A DNA stretch of 64,000 nucleotides, from NCBI GenBank assembly GCA_037039925.1, contig JAXRKP010000059.1:2501-66500 (forward strand). Direction: 5' to 3'. Position 1 is the stretch's first letter. Every line of letters begins with the position of its first letter. A program made the position numbers and the translations under genes. Shown here in pieces: positions 1 to 18,800 of the stretch. Below the pieces are notes generated by a model. That model was not told the origin of the DNA, did no database searches, and saw only the letters and a list, made by a program, of their open reading frames with translations. The stretch comes from Doris montereyensis (lineage: Eukaryota; Mollusca; Gastropoda; Nudibranchia; Dorididae).

Positions 1-81
1 GCTGCCAGCCAGCCAGCCAGCCAGATAACATTCACAACTATAGTGGTCTCCACAAGAGGGCTGGCTTTACTGTATGATGAT

Positions 82-395
82 GTTGACGTCTGTCTCGTAT
101 AGGAACGAAGCTGGTGAACAGCTAGCACTGTTGACATCTGTCTCGTATAGGAACGAAGCTGATGAACAGCTAGCACTGTTGACATCTGTCTCGTATAGGA
201 ACGAAGCTGGTGAATCTGTCTCGTAGCTAACAGCTAGCACTGTTGACGTCTGTCTCGTATAGGAACGAAGCTGATGAACAGCTAGCACTGTTGACATCTG
301 TCTCGTATAGGAACGAAGCTGATGAACAGCTAGCACTGTTGGCATCTGTCTCGTATAGGAACGAAGCTGATGAACAGCTAGCACTGTTGACATCC
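82..395 (+). repeat. 48-bp minisatellite
   Basis: About six copies of a unit containing TGTCTCGTATAGGAACGAAG and GAACAGCTAGCACTGTTGA, one copy rearranged. It lies in a MEF2 upstream intron. Open frames here are repeat artefacts. Confidence 0.9.
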
Positions 396-2280
396 ATCAT
401 AATGTCATGTCTTCCGCATGCTTCTTCTATTCTCTTTTTTCTCTCTCCTTTTTCATTTTTGACTTCTGTTTTTCCCTTTTTTTGGTTCGGTGGCTTGCTT
501 TCCATATCTCGTTGTACAATGAATATCGTGGATGTGACATTGTATTATTATTATTGAACTATTTATTGTATGGTGGAATGTCAAATGTAATGTTGATGTT
601 ATTATTGTCTCTTATATCAGTGCAATATAGCGACACACGTGTCAACTTCTGTGTCTTACCGGTTTTATAGTTCTAGCAGTGGTGTTGATCACAGCACCAT
701 CTGCTGCCTTCAAAGTGTGTGATTGGACAAAGGGGGTAAAATGGGATGGTCAAAACTTGAGTGTGGATGGTAGGGTCATTCTGGTAAAGGCGTGGGTTAC
801 ATAAAGGGAGAGAATGCACTGACCAGGAAGAGCCGAGGATCGTCTCGTTCACACATTGCTCAAACTCTCAGCTCTCACTAGCGGCCTCAAGCCAATGCCG
901 AGCCTGGTTTGTCTGTCGCACGTGAACCCATGAAGCCATGAGGCTTGGCATCCAGATCGCGAGGATGGAGATGAGTCTAATAGAAATATGAGTATGTGGA
1001 GATAGAAAACAGAAAAGAAGAACAGAAAAAAGAAAATGGCCGATTATATTCTAATTTAGACAAATTAATGATGTGAATTGTCTTTCAATAGGGCGCATCA
1101 TATTTCTGATTTTTAAAAATTCTTTTCTCTTTCTTTTTTTCCATTGGCAACTGTCCGCCCCATCTCCCTCCCTCGTCCACGTGTTTGTTAGCCCATGTGT
1201 CTCAAGTCTCGCGCTTTCTCTGATGCTGTCTGTCAGTCTATCTGTGTGTTTGTTTATCTATCTTTATTCTCTCTGTCTCTTGTCTCTTTGACTCCCTTTC
1301 TTTGCCTGTCTGTGTGGTGTATGTGTCTTTGTTTCTGTATTTCCTCCCTCACACTATCTCACTCCCCCTTCCCCAATTTGTCACCTATCAGACATAATAT
1401 TAAGGTAGATATTTAACAACATTCCTGGTCTTGCTTTCGAAAACCAAAATATATTTTTATCGACTAAACAAAAGAGAATAGCTCTACATGATTTCTCTTT
1501 GCATAGCCTAGGCTTAGGAAAAAAATAGGAGCGTCAATTTTTCCTTCAAAAGCATTTATTGAGCTGTTGTACTCTCTATCCTTTCTATCTCCCCTCTCCC
1601 CCCCCCTTTTTTTTTTCTTGGAATAGTTTTGTGGTGCTTTCAGTGACTGGGGTAGGGCAGGGTAATGGCGGAAAAGCACATAATTCATTCATTGAGAGTC
1701 TGCACTCTACCAGCCTAGTGTAGATCTAGTGTCCATGAAGCCATGTATGTCGTGCATAATATGAACTAGGCGACATGATTTCTACCTGGTCACATCACAG
1801 TTACAAAAATCCTGCTTTTGGTCCCAGCCTTGTTCATACCTTGGACACAAATATCTTTTCCACGCTCCTACACAAGTAGTAGACTTATACAAAATTACAG
1901 GGGAATATTGTAATCTGGTGTGGTGGTTTTCCATATAGCTAGTGTGTGAGATCTACGATTACGATGCTTGCTACATCTGCCACATTATCTTTGTTGTTGT
2001 TGTTGTTGTTGTTGTTGTGTATTTATTATTATATTTCGGGTTGATTTTTCATCTAATATAAGCAATCGTTGTTTGGAATACATTGTTCTAAGCAAAGAAA
2101 GCCCATGAAAGCAGTGGGCAAACTAGAAAACATGGTGCATATTGTATCACCTATACCAACCAGAGATCACGTGACTGGGTGTGTGGGGTTGACATAGTCT
2201 GTCTGTGTGTCCAAATGTGTGCTCCCTTGATATTTGTTGTACACCGTGATGGTATTTGTTCCAATTTCACTAGCTTGGTG
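396..2280. other. MEF2 intronic DNA, no gene seen
   Basis: AT-rich and pyrimidine-rich stretches and a (TTG)n run near 1990-2017. No MADS-box exon is present in either frame direction. Confidence 0.5.
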
Positions 2281-2299
2281 CGCGCACACACACACACAG

Positions 2300-2330
<31 letters not shown>

Positions 2331-2341
2331 CACAGACACAG
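2281..2341 (+). repeat. (CA)n microsatellite
   Basis: Interrupted CA dinucleotides with GACA and GGCA interruptions. Confidence 0.95.
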
Positions 2342-2869
2342 GCTACCATGTTGTAAGTTAAAGCAGCCCATAATTTGATGACGCAACTTGGTATTGTTTT
2401 TTGTGACCTGCATGAAACATGTTATTATTTATAGTAAAGTGTTGACGTCATTTATATCAACTTTACAATGTAACAAAATGTTTAATGAAAAAGTCCACAT
2501 CAATATTAGAATCTTTGTCAAGCACACATCTGTGTTTAAAAACAATATAGATATTTCCATGCCTACGATGAGTAACCTTTTACACGTAAAGAGGAATTTG
2601 ATGTGTAAAAAATCTTCTGTTTTTTTTACAAAATTCTTTCTGAACACACTTTTAGTACAGTTGATAGCATTACAATAAAGCCTGATATAAAATATATTAA
2701 AAACATTTTTTTGTTATATCGATAATTTGATTGCAATGGTAGAGGATTGTGTTGTAGCATTTTGAAAAGGATGGAGGACCCATTGCTCGTTGTGCTAGTT
2801 ATAAATTGTTACAACATTGTATGAAAGTTACGAACGTTAACAACATTCAAAGACACATAATCTTTGTCC

Positions 2870-3360
2870 TTTGTCACTCCAGACACATTACCTTTGTCAC
2901 TCCAGACACATTACCTTTGCCACTCCAGACACATTACCTTTGCCACTCCATTTACCTTTGTCACTCCAGACACATTACCTTTGTCACTCCAGACGCATTA
3001 CCTTTGTCACTCCAGACACATTACCTTTGTCACTCCAGACACATTACTTTTGTCACTCCAGACACATTACCTTTGTCACTCCAGACACATTACTTTTGTC
3101 ACTCCAGACACATTACCTTTGTCACTCCAGACACATTACCTTTGTCACTCCAGACACATTACCTTTGCCACTCCAGACACATTACCTTTGTCACTCCAGA
3201 CGCATTACCTCTTGTCACTCCAGACACATTACCTTTGTCACTCCAGACACATTACCTTTGTCACTCCAGACACATTACCTTTGTCACTCCAGACACATTA
3301 CCTTTGTCACTCCAGACACATTACCTTTGTCAATCGAGACAAATTACATTTGTCACTACC
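2870..3360 (+). repeat. 23-24-bp minisatellite
   Basis: About 20 copies of CACTCCAGACACATTACCTT plus TGT. It is open in all + frames, which explains three overlapping ORFs here. Every unit contains a 3' splice-site-like cctttgtcactccag. Confidence 0.95.
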
Positions 3361-3434
3361 AATAATTGTATATAATTTGTTTCAATTCTGTCAAACAAAG
3401 ATGTCCATCATTGCTCTATTGTGCACTCGACTCA

Positions 3435-3935
3435 CACACATGCACACACACCCATAAACATATACACACATACACATACATACCCATACATACCCATACA
3501 TACATACATACATACATACATACATGTACATACATACACATACATACATATACACATACATACACATACCATACACACATACATACATACATATGCACAT
3601 ACATACACATACACAAACATACATACATACACACACATAATACACATACATACACACATACACACAGACACATACACACACATACATACACACATACATA
3701 CACACATACTATACACACATACTATACACACACATACCTACACACATACATACACACACATACCTACACACATACATACACACATACCCACACATATACT
3801 ATACACACACATACATACACACATACTATACACACATACCTACACACATACATACACAGACATACATACATACACACATACATACACACATACTATACAC
3901 ACACATACATACACACATACTATACACACATACCA
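3435..3935 (+). repeat. (TACA)n / (CACA)n compound microsatellite
   Basis: 500 bp of CATACA, CACACATA and related steps, starting directly after the 23-24-bp array. It ends about 145 bp before MEF2 exon a. Confidence 0.95.
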
Positions 3936-4080
3936 AGTAAACAAGTACAGCATCCACATAAGTGTTTCTCATGGTGTGAAACATAATTTTATTCTTTTTT
4001 AAGTTTATAAATTAATGTTGACATTGAATATAGACATAAGTATAAACAGTTATTGTAAACGTGTTGTTTGTATGATGCAG

Positions 4081-10541
<6,461 letters not shown>

Positions 10542-10848
10542 TTCTCATTTCTCTTCCTGTGGAGGCATAACAAAAAAAAGAAAGAAAGTTTTCCCTTTAC
10601 GTTTGACGGAGCTCAAATCTCCTCAGCGTTTCACCGCAGGAGTTCAACTTCGGGCCAAGTTTGCGGTTGAGACGTGCAGCCACTTGATCTCTTTCTCATG
10701 ACCTTTTGTTTCAGCGGCGTCTCAGTGCTGTTGCTGACAGTGAGAGGGTCATTCTCGGAGTGATGGTCCCTATCGGGATTCTCTGTGAACTTACAACAAC
10801 ACACGAATTATTGCTGTTGATCAAAAAACCCTCACGCAGGATATACAT

Positions 10849-10851
10849 ACA

Positions 10852-10940
<89 letters not shown>
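10849..10940 (+). repeat. (TA)n microsatellite
   Basis: About 90 bp of TA in the MEF2 3' flank. Confidence 0.95.
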
Positions 10941-10941
<1 letters not shown>

Positions 10942-11897
10942 ATAACACTTTGTTGATTTGTTCCTCGGTTCTCCTGGCATTAACAAGAGAACAGAAATTG
11001 TTCTTAGAATTCATTTTTCTATAAATCACCTTTGTAGTCACCTCACCTCCCGTCAGATGTGTGCAATTACTTAAATTAATTGTCTCAATGTGATGTGACA
11101 TTTTATGTTGGTTCTATATATATATATATATATCTACTTTGTTGTATTCTGACACACAAGTCTCTCAAAAATATTCAGTCATATTTCTTTTCATGACTTG
11201 AGAGGACCTTTCCTCTTGTGATATTAATGGATTATGATCACTGTTTAATGCTATTGACTATGGAGATTTTTATAGAAAATCCAAAATGGAGACATCAGAC
11301 GGTGTAGAGAAAGTGTTACAACTAGTGGTGGAAGAGGTCACTAAGTCTGGGAAAGGAATGCATGCTGCTCTCTCACATTCTTGCTCAGTATGCACCAGTG
11401 GTCTTACTTCAAAGGTCAACATTGGTGGTTCACAGACCTTGGTTTTGTGAGTTTTTCTTGTCACTGAGATAAAAGATCAATGCTTTGATCTGCCAAGATA
11501 TGGATTGCTTCAAAAGTGTTCACATTTGCTTTATTACACACAGGTGTGCAAATGAAGGTGAATCAAACTGCTCTGTAGGGAGGAAGGAAGACACACCTTG
11601 TAAGAAGAAGGTGATTTTTTGCCTGGGGGGGGAATCACTGAATGGAAGCTTAAGCTAAGAAATGGTTGTGAACAAAATAAAATTTCTCTGATACCTTCAC
11701 CTGTACCTCCTACACAGTGAATGGTTGACATGTTTCATGGTTATTGTAAAGTGCCCTTTTCATGATATCCCTGTGTTAATCACCACTTCTTCATAGAACA
11801 ACTTTGCCAAAATAGTGTGTGCAAGGTAATACCAGTGGAATCTGTCATATCACGTAAGATTGCACTAGATGCAAGTTGTCTTGTTCTCACTTATTTG

Positions 11898-11937
11898 TGT
11901 GTGTGTCGTGTGTGTGTCTACTGTATGCATGTGTGTC

Positions 11938-11969
<32 letters not shown>

Positions 11970-11970
11970 C
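11898..11970 (+). repeat. (TG)n microsatellite
   Basis: TG dinucleotides with TCTG and CATG interruptions. Confidence 0.9.
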
Positions 11971-12273
11971 ACTTGTAAGTGTTCTATATGATTGCCTTTC
12001 AATTTACTGTTGTTGAGCCCTTGTATACTATATTTCCTTTGGAGAAAGATGTTACCGTGTGAAAATCACGCTTAATCCTTAGGAGGATTATTGCTATTAT
12101 TATTATTATTATTATTATCATTATTATTACTATCATTATGATTATGATAAATGTTGAACTCAGTACGTAGAGTTGAAAATTGTTCTTTTCTATCCTTGAA
12201 TGTTAATAGAAAATTGTTATGTAGTTTTCATCATGTTATAACTAGATACTAGACGTCTTAGAATGCTTTAGGC

Positions 12274-12879
12274 CAGGGTTCCCTAACTGGGGTGCATGAA
12301 CCCTGAGGGGTGCGGGGAGTCCATCACAAGGGGTTCAGGGACGTTTCTAAAAGTCAAAACTGGAGTATTTTTTGTTGAAATAAAAACTTACATTCATTGT
12401 GACAAGATGACACACACACACACACACTGTCTATTAATGTTAGGGTATTTCCTGTCCTACTGGCATACACTCAAGATTTTATAATGTAATGTGTTCATGT
12501 CTGGTTATCATTACAATATTACACACACTGTGAACTTGTTCTTTTACAAAGCACTCTTATGCGTATTATAGTATAATTTGGACACTGATCATGTCTTGAA
12601 AAATTGGGGATCCGTGATGATCTCTGACATCCACAGAGGGATCGTGGAGAGATACAGTTAGGGAAACCCTGTTTTACATTAATGGCTCAGATCATGTCTC
12701 GAAAAATTGGGGTTAGTGTGGAGATCTCTGACATCCACAGTGAGTTTGTGGAGAGATAAAATATGGGAGCCCCTGTTTTGAATTAATGGCTCAGATCATG
12801 TCTCGAAAAATTGGGAGTTTGTGGATATCTCTGACATCCAAAGGGGGTTCATGGGGAAATGAAGTTAAGGGAACCCCTG
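12274..12879. mobile_element. hAT-like non-autonomous element
   Basis: The left end CAGGGTTCCCTAACTGGGG and the right end AGTTAAGGGAACCCCTG are inverted repeats. The flanking octamers ctttaggc (12266-12273) and ttttaagc (12880-12887) agree at 6 of 8 positions, as expected of an old 8-bp hAT target duplication. The interior has three roughly 100-bp tandem copies beginning GATCATGTCT(C/T)GAAAAATT, each ending like the right terminus. No transposase is present. Confidence 0.6.
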
Positions 12880-13182
12880 TTTTAAGCTCGGATGTTTCCC
12901 CACTGTCGCCGTTTGTAATTGAAAAGAAAATCTTGTCTTTGATTCTTTTTCTCCTCTGCTTTGCTTTTGTTGAATGTTGAATTGAAAATTTAGAAGAAAT
13001 AGATATGTTTTTTAAAGTGTTTAATAGCCCTTGTCAAGACTGCATTGGCACACATACAAGTCTTTGAGATAAAAGATTATAAGATTTTCTCACTTTGTAG
13101 TACAACTTTGAATGTGTTTTTTTTTTTTTTTTGTACAGGGGCAAACACTTCATGTGTCACTTCATCTACTTGTCGTCTTCTT

Positions 13183-13490
13183 GCTTTCCATTGCAATGGG
13201 TTAGTGCTTTCCTTTGCAATGGTTAGTGCTTTCCTTTGCAATGGGTTAGTGCTTTCCATTTAGTGCAATGGGTTAGTGCTTTCCTTTGCAATGGGTTAGT
13301 GCTTTCCTTTGCAATGGGTTAGTGCTTTCCTTTGCAATGGGTTAGTGCTCTCCTTTGCAATGGGTTAGTGCTTTCCTTTGCAATGGGTTAGTGCTTTCCT
13401 TGCAATGGGTTAGTGCTTTCCTTTGCAATGGGTTAGTGCTCTCCTTTGCAATGGGTTAGTGCTTTCCTTTGCAATGGGTTAGTGCTGTCT
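13183..13490 (+). repeat. 20-bp minisatellite
   Basis: About 14 copies of TTGCAATGGGTTAGTGCTTT CCT type units in the MEF2 3' flank. Confidence 0.95.
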
Positions 13491-15034
13491 ATGGTAAAGG
13501 TGAACTCAACGCATCACTTTAGTGCTGTTGCTGTTGTGTGGCTTGATGCATCTGTCAGTCATTTACATTTAGACAAGCCATTGCAGGGTTAACAGAATTG
13601 ATGAAGCTTTTAGAAATACATGAAGTGTGAAAACAAAAAGTTCACTTTAAGAGTGCCCTCATGTCGACTACTTGACTTTTGCTTTGCTTTGGTTTTCACC
13701 CAACTAGTTGATGACATGTCTTTCCACCGCTGTAGATGGCAAAGTTTGATTCTAATTTTACTTTACAAGATTGGCTGTCGAGAGTGTCTTCGGCATCACT
13801 TTTTTAAATGTCTAATGGAGATGTTAATCAACCTCCAATGGTCATGGGATTCACTTTCAATTTCTGGTTGTTTTCACTTGAAGCAAATTTGCCATTTTCA
13901 GGTTTTGCTTATGCATGAAACCTCAATGTCAGAGATGTCTTTTGAAGCCTCAATTTCTGATGTCTTTTGATGTCAAATGACTTTGAAATCCCAAATCATC
14001 ATCCTTGTCTCCTGACATAGAGACAACAATTTCTTTGCTGTGTTAAAACTTTTCCATTCCAAGGTCCACAACCGCCACAAAAACCAAATTCATTACAGAC
14101 CAACAATCTTTTTCCTAGATTACCGCATTGTCGATGATTTCATATTTTAAAAATCAAATCTTTGCTTCACACACAATTTTTAGATCTTTAGTGCCACTAG
14201 GTGTTTTGCCATTGTTTTCTCGTAGAGACAGACAGACAGACAGACAGATAGACAAACAGACAGAAATTCGTTGTCTTCAAATTGTGTCTAGTGTGTAACA
14301 CTTGAAGCTTATTCACTGTAACAAATGGAAATATGGATATACAAGAAAACAAGAAATTCAAAAAGGAAACCTGTGTGAAATGATCAAGCTTAAAAGACTA
14401 ACACTTCCATTTAAGTGCTGGATAAATATAACACGAAACATACCTGTAAATTTGATGGTACTGCTTAGGAACTAATGGAAAATTAGGTAGTTTATATGTT
14501 TGTTCAATAATTGTGTAATCACATAAAATATGGTAAAATAAAAATCTTCATATGCCATCCAACAAGGCCCCATTGTTTTGTGGGTTGTTGGTTTTTTTTT
14601 ATGGCATCAGTATCGCACATGAATATGATGGGTATGGCTGAAAACTTGCATGGCAGGTCTATGAAAGTCAACACTTTTCTCTAGGGTGTCACTTATTGTC
14701 TCTTTATGCAGATGTTAAAATTTGACCCAGCTCACGGTGGTATTTGATTGAACAATAGAATACAATTCTTTCTTGTACGACGGAGTAAAGGCTTTATACT
14801 CACAATGTCAACAATTTGTGAATGTGTGCAGCACTTTAAATACTTGATTCCATTAATTGAGGTTTCTTTCTTTGTTTTGTTTTGTTTGATTGGATACCCT
14901 TACGTTAAACAACTAGTTCTTCATTCAGCTGAGAAAGTTAACCGGAAACTGATATTTGCAATAACCACAGGAACTGTTTCCTGTTACGCACTGTCACATT
15001 TTCCCGTTTCCCCTTTGCCTTTCTTGCCCCTCAT

Positions 15035-15180
15035 GACTGGTTGAAGGGCACTGCTGGTAGGTTCTACGTCTTTCCTTTCACTCTGTCACTTACCTTTCAT
15101 CTTGCTGTTTTCCTCTTAATTCACCCTGAGATCACTCCATTTGGTGGACGGGGTAATTTCAATGAATGTTGCCTCCCTCA
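15035..15180 (+). repeat. Dispersed repeat R
   Basis: Contains GGTTGAAGGGCACTGCTGGT, TTCACCCTGAGATCACTCCA and GGTGGACGGGGTAATTTCAA. It is homologous to 6135-6300 and 59745-59905. Confidence 0.6.
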
Positions 15181-18100
15181 TTGAGCAGTGTATCCTCCAG
15201 TGTTGATGTAATGTGATGTGATGTGTTGCATCTTTGTGATAACGAATATCCAGTGCTGTGGGCATGATAGCAGCTTCATTTCAATGGAGGCTCCCTACAC
15301 CCCCCCCCTCCCCCAAAATCCCCTTTTGCTGTTATTATACAAAGTGGCTAGTCCATATTGTCAACATTGTACTGTTTGTATTCTTTTAACTATAATTTTA
15401 GATTGTTGAAGCTGTTTATTGTGAGCGAGACACTTATTGGTACATTTTAGTTGTCATCTGTATGCAATTTCTTAGTTTTTGGTCATTTTGAGTTGTAATT
15501 TTTTCTTTAATAATGTCACAAATATAATGGGGAATAAAAGAAACAAAATCTAATATCTCTCTTTTTATACGTCTATGGACCAAAAAATTACAGGCCAAAT
15601 TTTACATTGATTGATTGATTGATTGATTGATTGATAAATAAAAAGGAGATAGAATTTATGTTCTGAAAATTATAGTTTTGAGAAAATAGCATATTTGAAA
15701 AAGAACATGGAAATTTGGATGGAAAAGGTGGTCCTACTTCAGGACATTCCTGCCTGACAGGCTGGGCCGCCTTCCTCAGCCTCTTTCTCAACTCTGGTTT
15801 TCTCTTGGGCCTTCTGACGGTCAACTTTCTTCTTGTCTTCTTTTAATTAAGCCTCCAATGTATGGACGGTACTCCAATTTACTACTAGTACATGTACTAC
15901 ATTCTGTTGTTGAAACAACACGCAGTCCAGAGGTCATGAGTTCACCTGCATATTATTACCGTTCGAGCCAATGGGTTGGGTACCGACACTGCATGAAAAC
16001 CAACCAGCGCAAAGCGAGGTCACAGGCACGGTCATGTCATCCAGTTATTTACACTACTCACCTGCTAGTGTAGTACAGTTGTAGAAAGCAGTACTAATAC
16101 TATGGAAATTTCCACTGTCCAGTAGATGATGTCCCATGACCTTGAACTGTAGTAACATGCAGTTGGATATAAGACAACTAGCTTAAAAAACAGTAAAGTT
16201 TGGTACTAGCTGCATTTGAGCAGAGATGCCTTTATTGGTCATCTTGTTCTTCAAAGCTTTTTCTTCAGTTTTGAGACTCTCTCATCCTACCTACTTTCAA
16301 AAGATGATCCCCATGATAAATAATCTTAAGCCTCAGTGAGACAAATCTTTGATGAAATCATATAGAGAAAGGGAAAACTAACAAAAATGCAATAAAAAAA
16401 TAATTTTGTTCCCCATAATATTCAATTTCAGGACACCCCCCACCCCTAATCATGGGCAATAACAAAGTAGGGTATGTGATATGATAAATTTTCCTTGAAA
16501 GAAAATAAAAGAAACAGTTTCCTATTGTCAATTGAGTTGGCATCACTAATAGTTCTAGCTACACAATTAAATTTTCCTCTATGTTTTCATCTAGAAATAA
16601 CGGCAACGTCCATCAAAGCAAGTTCTGTTGTTTAAATAAGAAAACACTGAAAGGTAGTGAATTGCGTGGTGGTGAAATTCGAAAATTAATGCAATTTATT
16701 TATTTATTATTTATTCATAAAAAGAAAAGGACATGCTTGTTTTCTTTTTGTTATTCTAAGGGGGAAAACATTCAAGAAGCTCATTGTTTTGTACTTGTAG
16801 TCTCAGCAATAACAAAAAAAAAAAAACTGAGGGAGAACATTTGTTGTGAAACCCAAAAACCCCAAAAAGCCACAGGCGGATAGCGGGCACTCTGATCTGG
16901 TGACATTGGTAAGCTACTTCTCTCACTATCTGTTGTCTTATCTTTGATTTGGGAGTGCGTGCCCTTGTGTGAATTCCACATCATGCCGTGACCGCAATCA
17001 AAGCATATCAACGGTTACTAATTTTAAACTTACACGGTTTGTGACTTTCACCGTTAAGATAAGGAACAGTTAGTATTGTAACATCCCTCATTGACACACT
17101 CTCAGTACACATATCCCTTGTGTTGAAAACTTGCATACAGATGATGCTACATTTCTTGACCAATTCTTGTCTGTATTGTTGGGGGTTTTTTCTCCAATTT
17201 TGTCACATTTAAAACATTGAATGTGACTGTTAAAGTGATACTCTCTTTCTGTCCATCTTTACCTAATTCTTTATTTATTTCTCCCCCCCCCCCCCCACCC
17301 CTCCTTTGTTTTGGAAATATATTCAACGCATTAACGCATTGATATGTTTGAAGGAAAGAAATGGTCAATAGAGCTTGTTCAATATCATCAGTGTAAAAGT
17401 TTATATTTTCATTACAATGTCTTGCATTTGTATATATACATTTACTCCATTTAACAATGTATGACTAATGCTGTGTTTGTCTTGTGTGAACAAATTGCTT
17501 TGTATCTTAAGAATTTCATACTTAAAAACTTACTGTACAGTTGATGAAAATATTCTACTAATGTTTAGCGGACAGTTTTGATTAGAAATGTTTGACATAT
17601 CTTGCCATGTGAATGTGAAATGTAAGACGTTCATTTCAATGTAATCTGTCATGCACCATACTGGCACAATGATGTGCTTATCTGTGGATTTTGTAGAACC
17701 GTGAACAACTTAATGCTATAGCTGTTTTCACTTTACTTTGCCTCATCATTACCTTGTGTTCTCAAATGCTGTCTACATGTCAGGGCTGTTTTCTACATGT
17801 CAGGACTGTTTTCGTTATTATTTTATTGCTTTTTTTTTCTTTTCATGAGAAGAAGAAGAAAATTAAGAAGAAGAAAAAACAACTAAAAATAAAGGATGGA
17901 AGAAGAACTCTGAATTTGGTTTGTTTTTCTCCTGTAAGTTCTGGAAATCAAATATTTTTAAATGAGTAGTTTTTCCATATTGTCTTTATTCGCCAGTTGA
18001 AATGAAATGTTTTAAAATCAGTCACTTGTTTTGTCCTTCTACTTACATACATATAACAAACACTATGTTTCTATGTCTCCTGTCTGTTCATGGCTCCCAT

Positions 18101-18794
18101 TAATGCTCAACCAGCTAAATTTTAATGATCTTTACATGTGTGTGTGTGTGTGTGTGTGTATGTGTTTTTATGTGTTCATTGGTTTGTCTTCATCTTGTTT
18201 GCCAGCCTCTCTGCCTGCTCCTTGTCATGTAAACAAAACAACAAAAGATTTATATTGTCACAAACAATTCACATCAGCTATCATCTTAGAGGCATGTTGT
18301 TTTTTTTCTTTTTGTTTTGTTTTTTTCTTTTCTGGTGCTTTCAAAAATCCTTTGACTCTACTTCTCACTTTTTCTTCATTTGGAAATTTATGTTACTCAC
18401 ATTTGCTATCAACAGAAAGGTTAAGTCAAATGATTACAGATTTCTGAGTTTGACATTCAAGATGTCAAAGGTCACACTTGTACACATATATTTATTTACT
18501 GTATATTTATTCAGACAGCCAATGAATTTCTTCCTTCTGTTGACGGATTGCCTGTAAGCTGTTCTTAATGTTGTCTCTCACTTGGCCATTTTGTTCTGTT
18601 ACCAAATGGTTGTTACTGTTGTGGCATATTTATTCATAGTTACACATACTGTAAGCCATCAATTCATCATGATGCTTTGTCTCTCATCATCCACTATATC
18701 AGTGACACTAGTGTTGCAATAAATGCGAAATGTAGAAAATTGGAAAACCTTGTATCTATTATAATTATGATATCAGACGTCATTTCGTACTGTA

Positions 18795-18800
18795 AATAAA
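18795..18800 (+). terminator. Candidate polyadenylation signal AATAAA
   Basis: AATAAA is followed within about 15-25 nt by a GT-rich stretch (tgtgttggtgttg), the usual downstream element arrangement. Other AATAAA hexamers occur upstream (for example near 15533), so this being the MEF2 end is only a guess. Confidence 0.3.

Larger units (their letters stand above)
10542..18800 (+). other. Probable MEF2 3' UTR / downstream region
   Basis: AT-rich sequence without recognisable coding exons. It holds a (TA)n run, a (TG)n run, a hAT-like element (12274-12879), a 20-bp array (13183-13490) and one dispersed repeat (about 15035-15180). MEF2 genes often have multi-kb 3' UTRs, but the extent here is inferred only from the first well-formed polyadenylation context at 18795. 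Confidence 0.35.

Noticed and set aside
3366..4002. His/Thr/Tyr-rich ORFs of about 200 codons
   Set aside because: Translation of (TACA)n/(CACA)n microsatellite.
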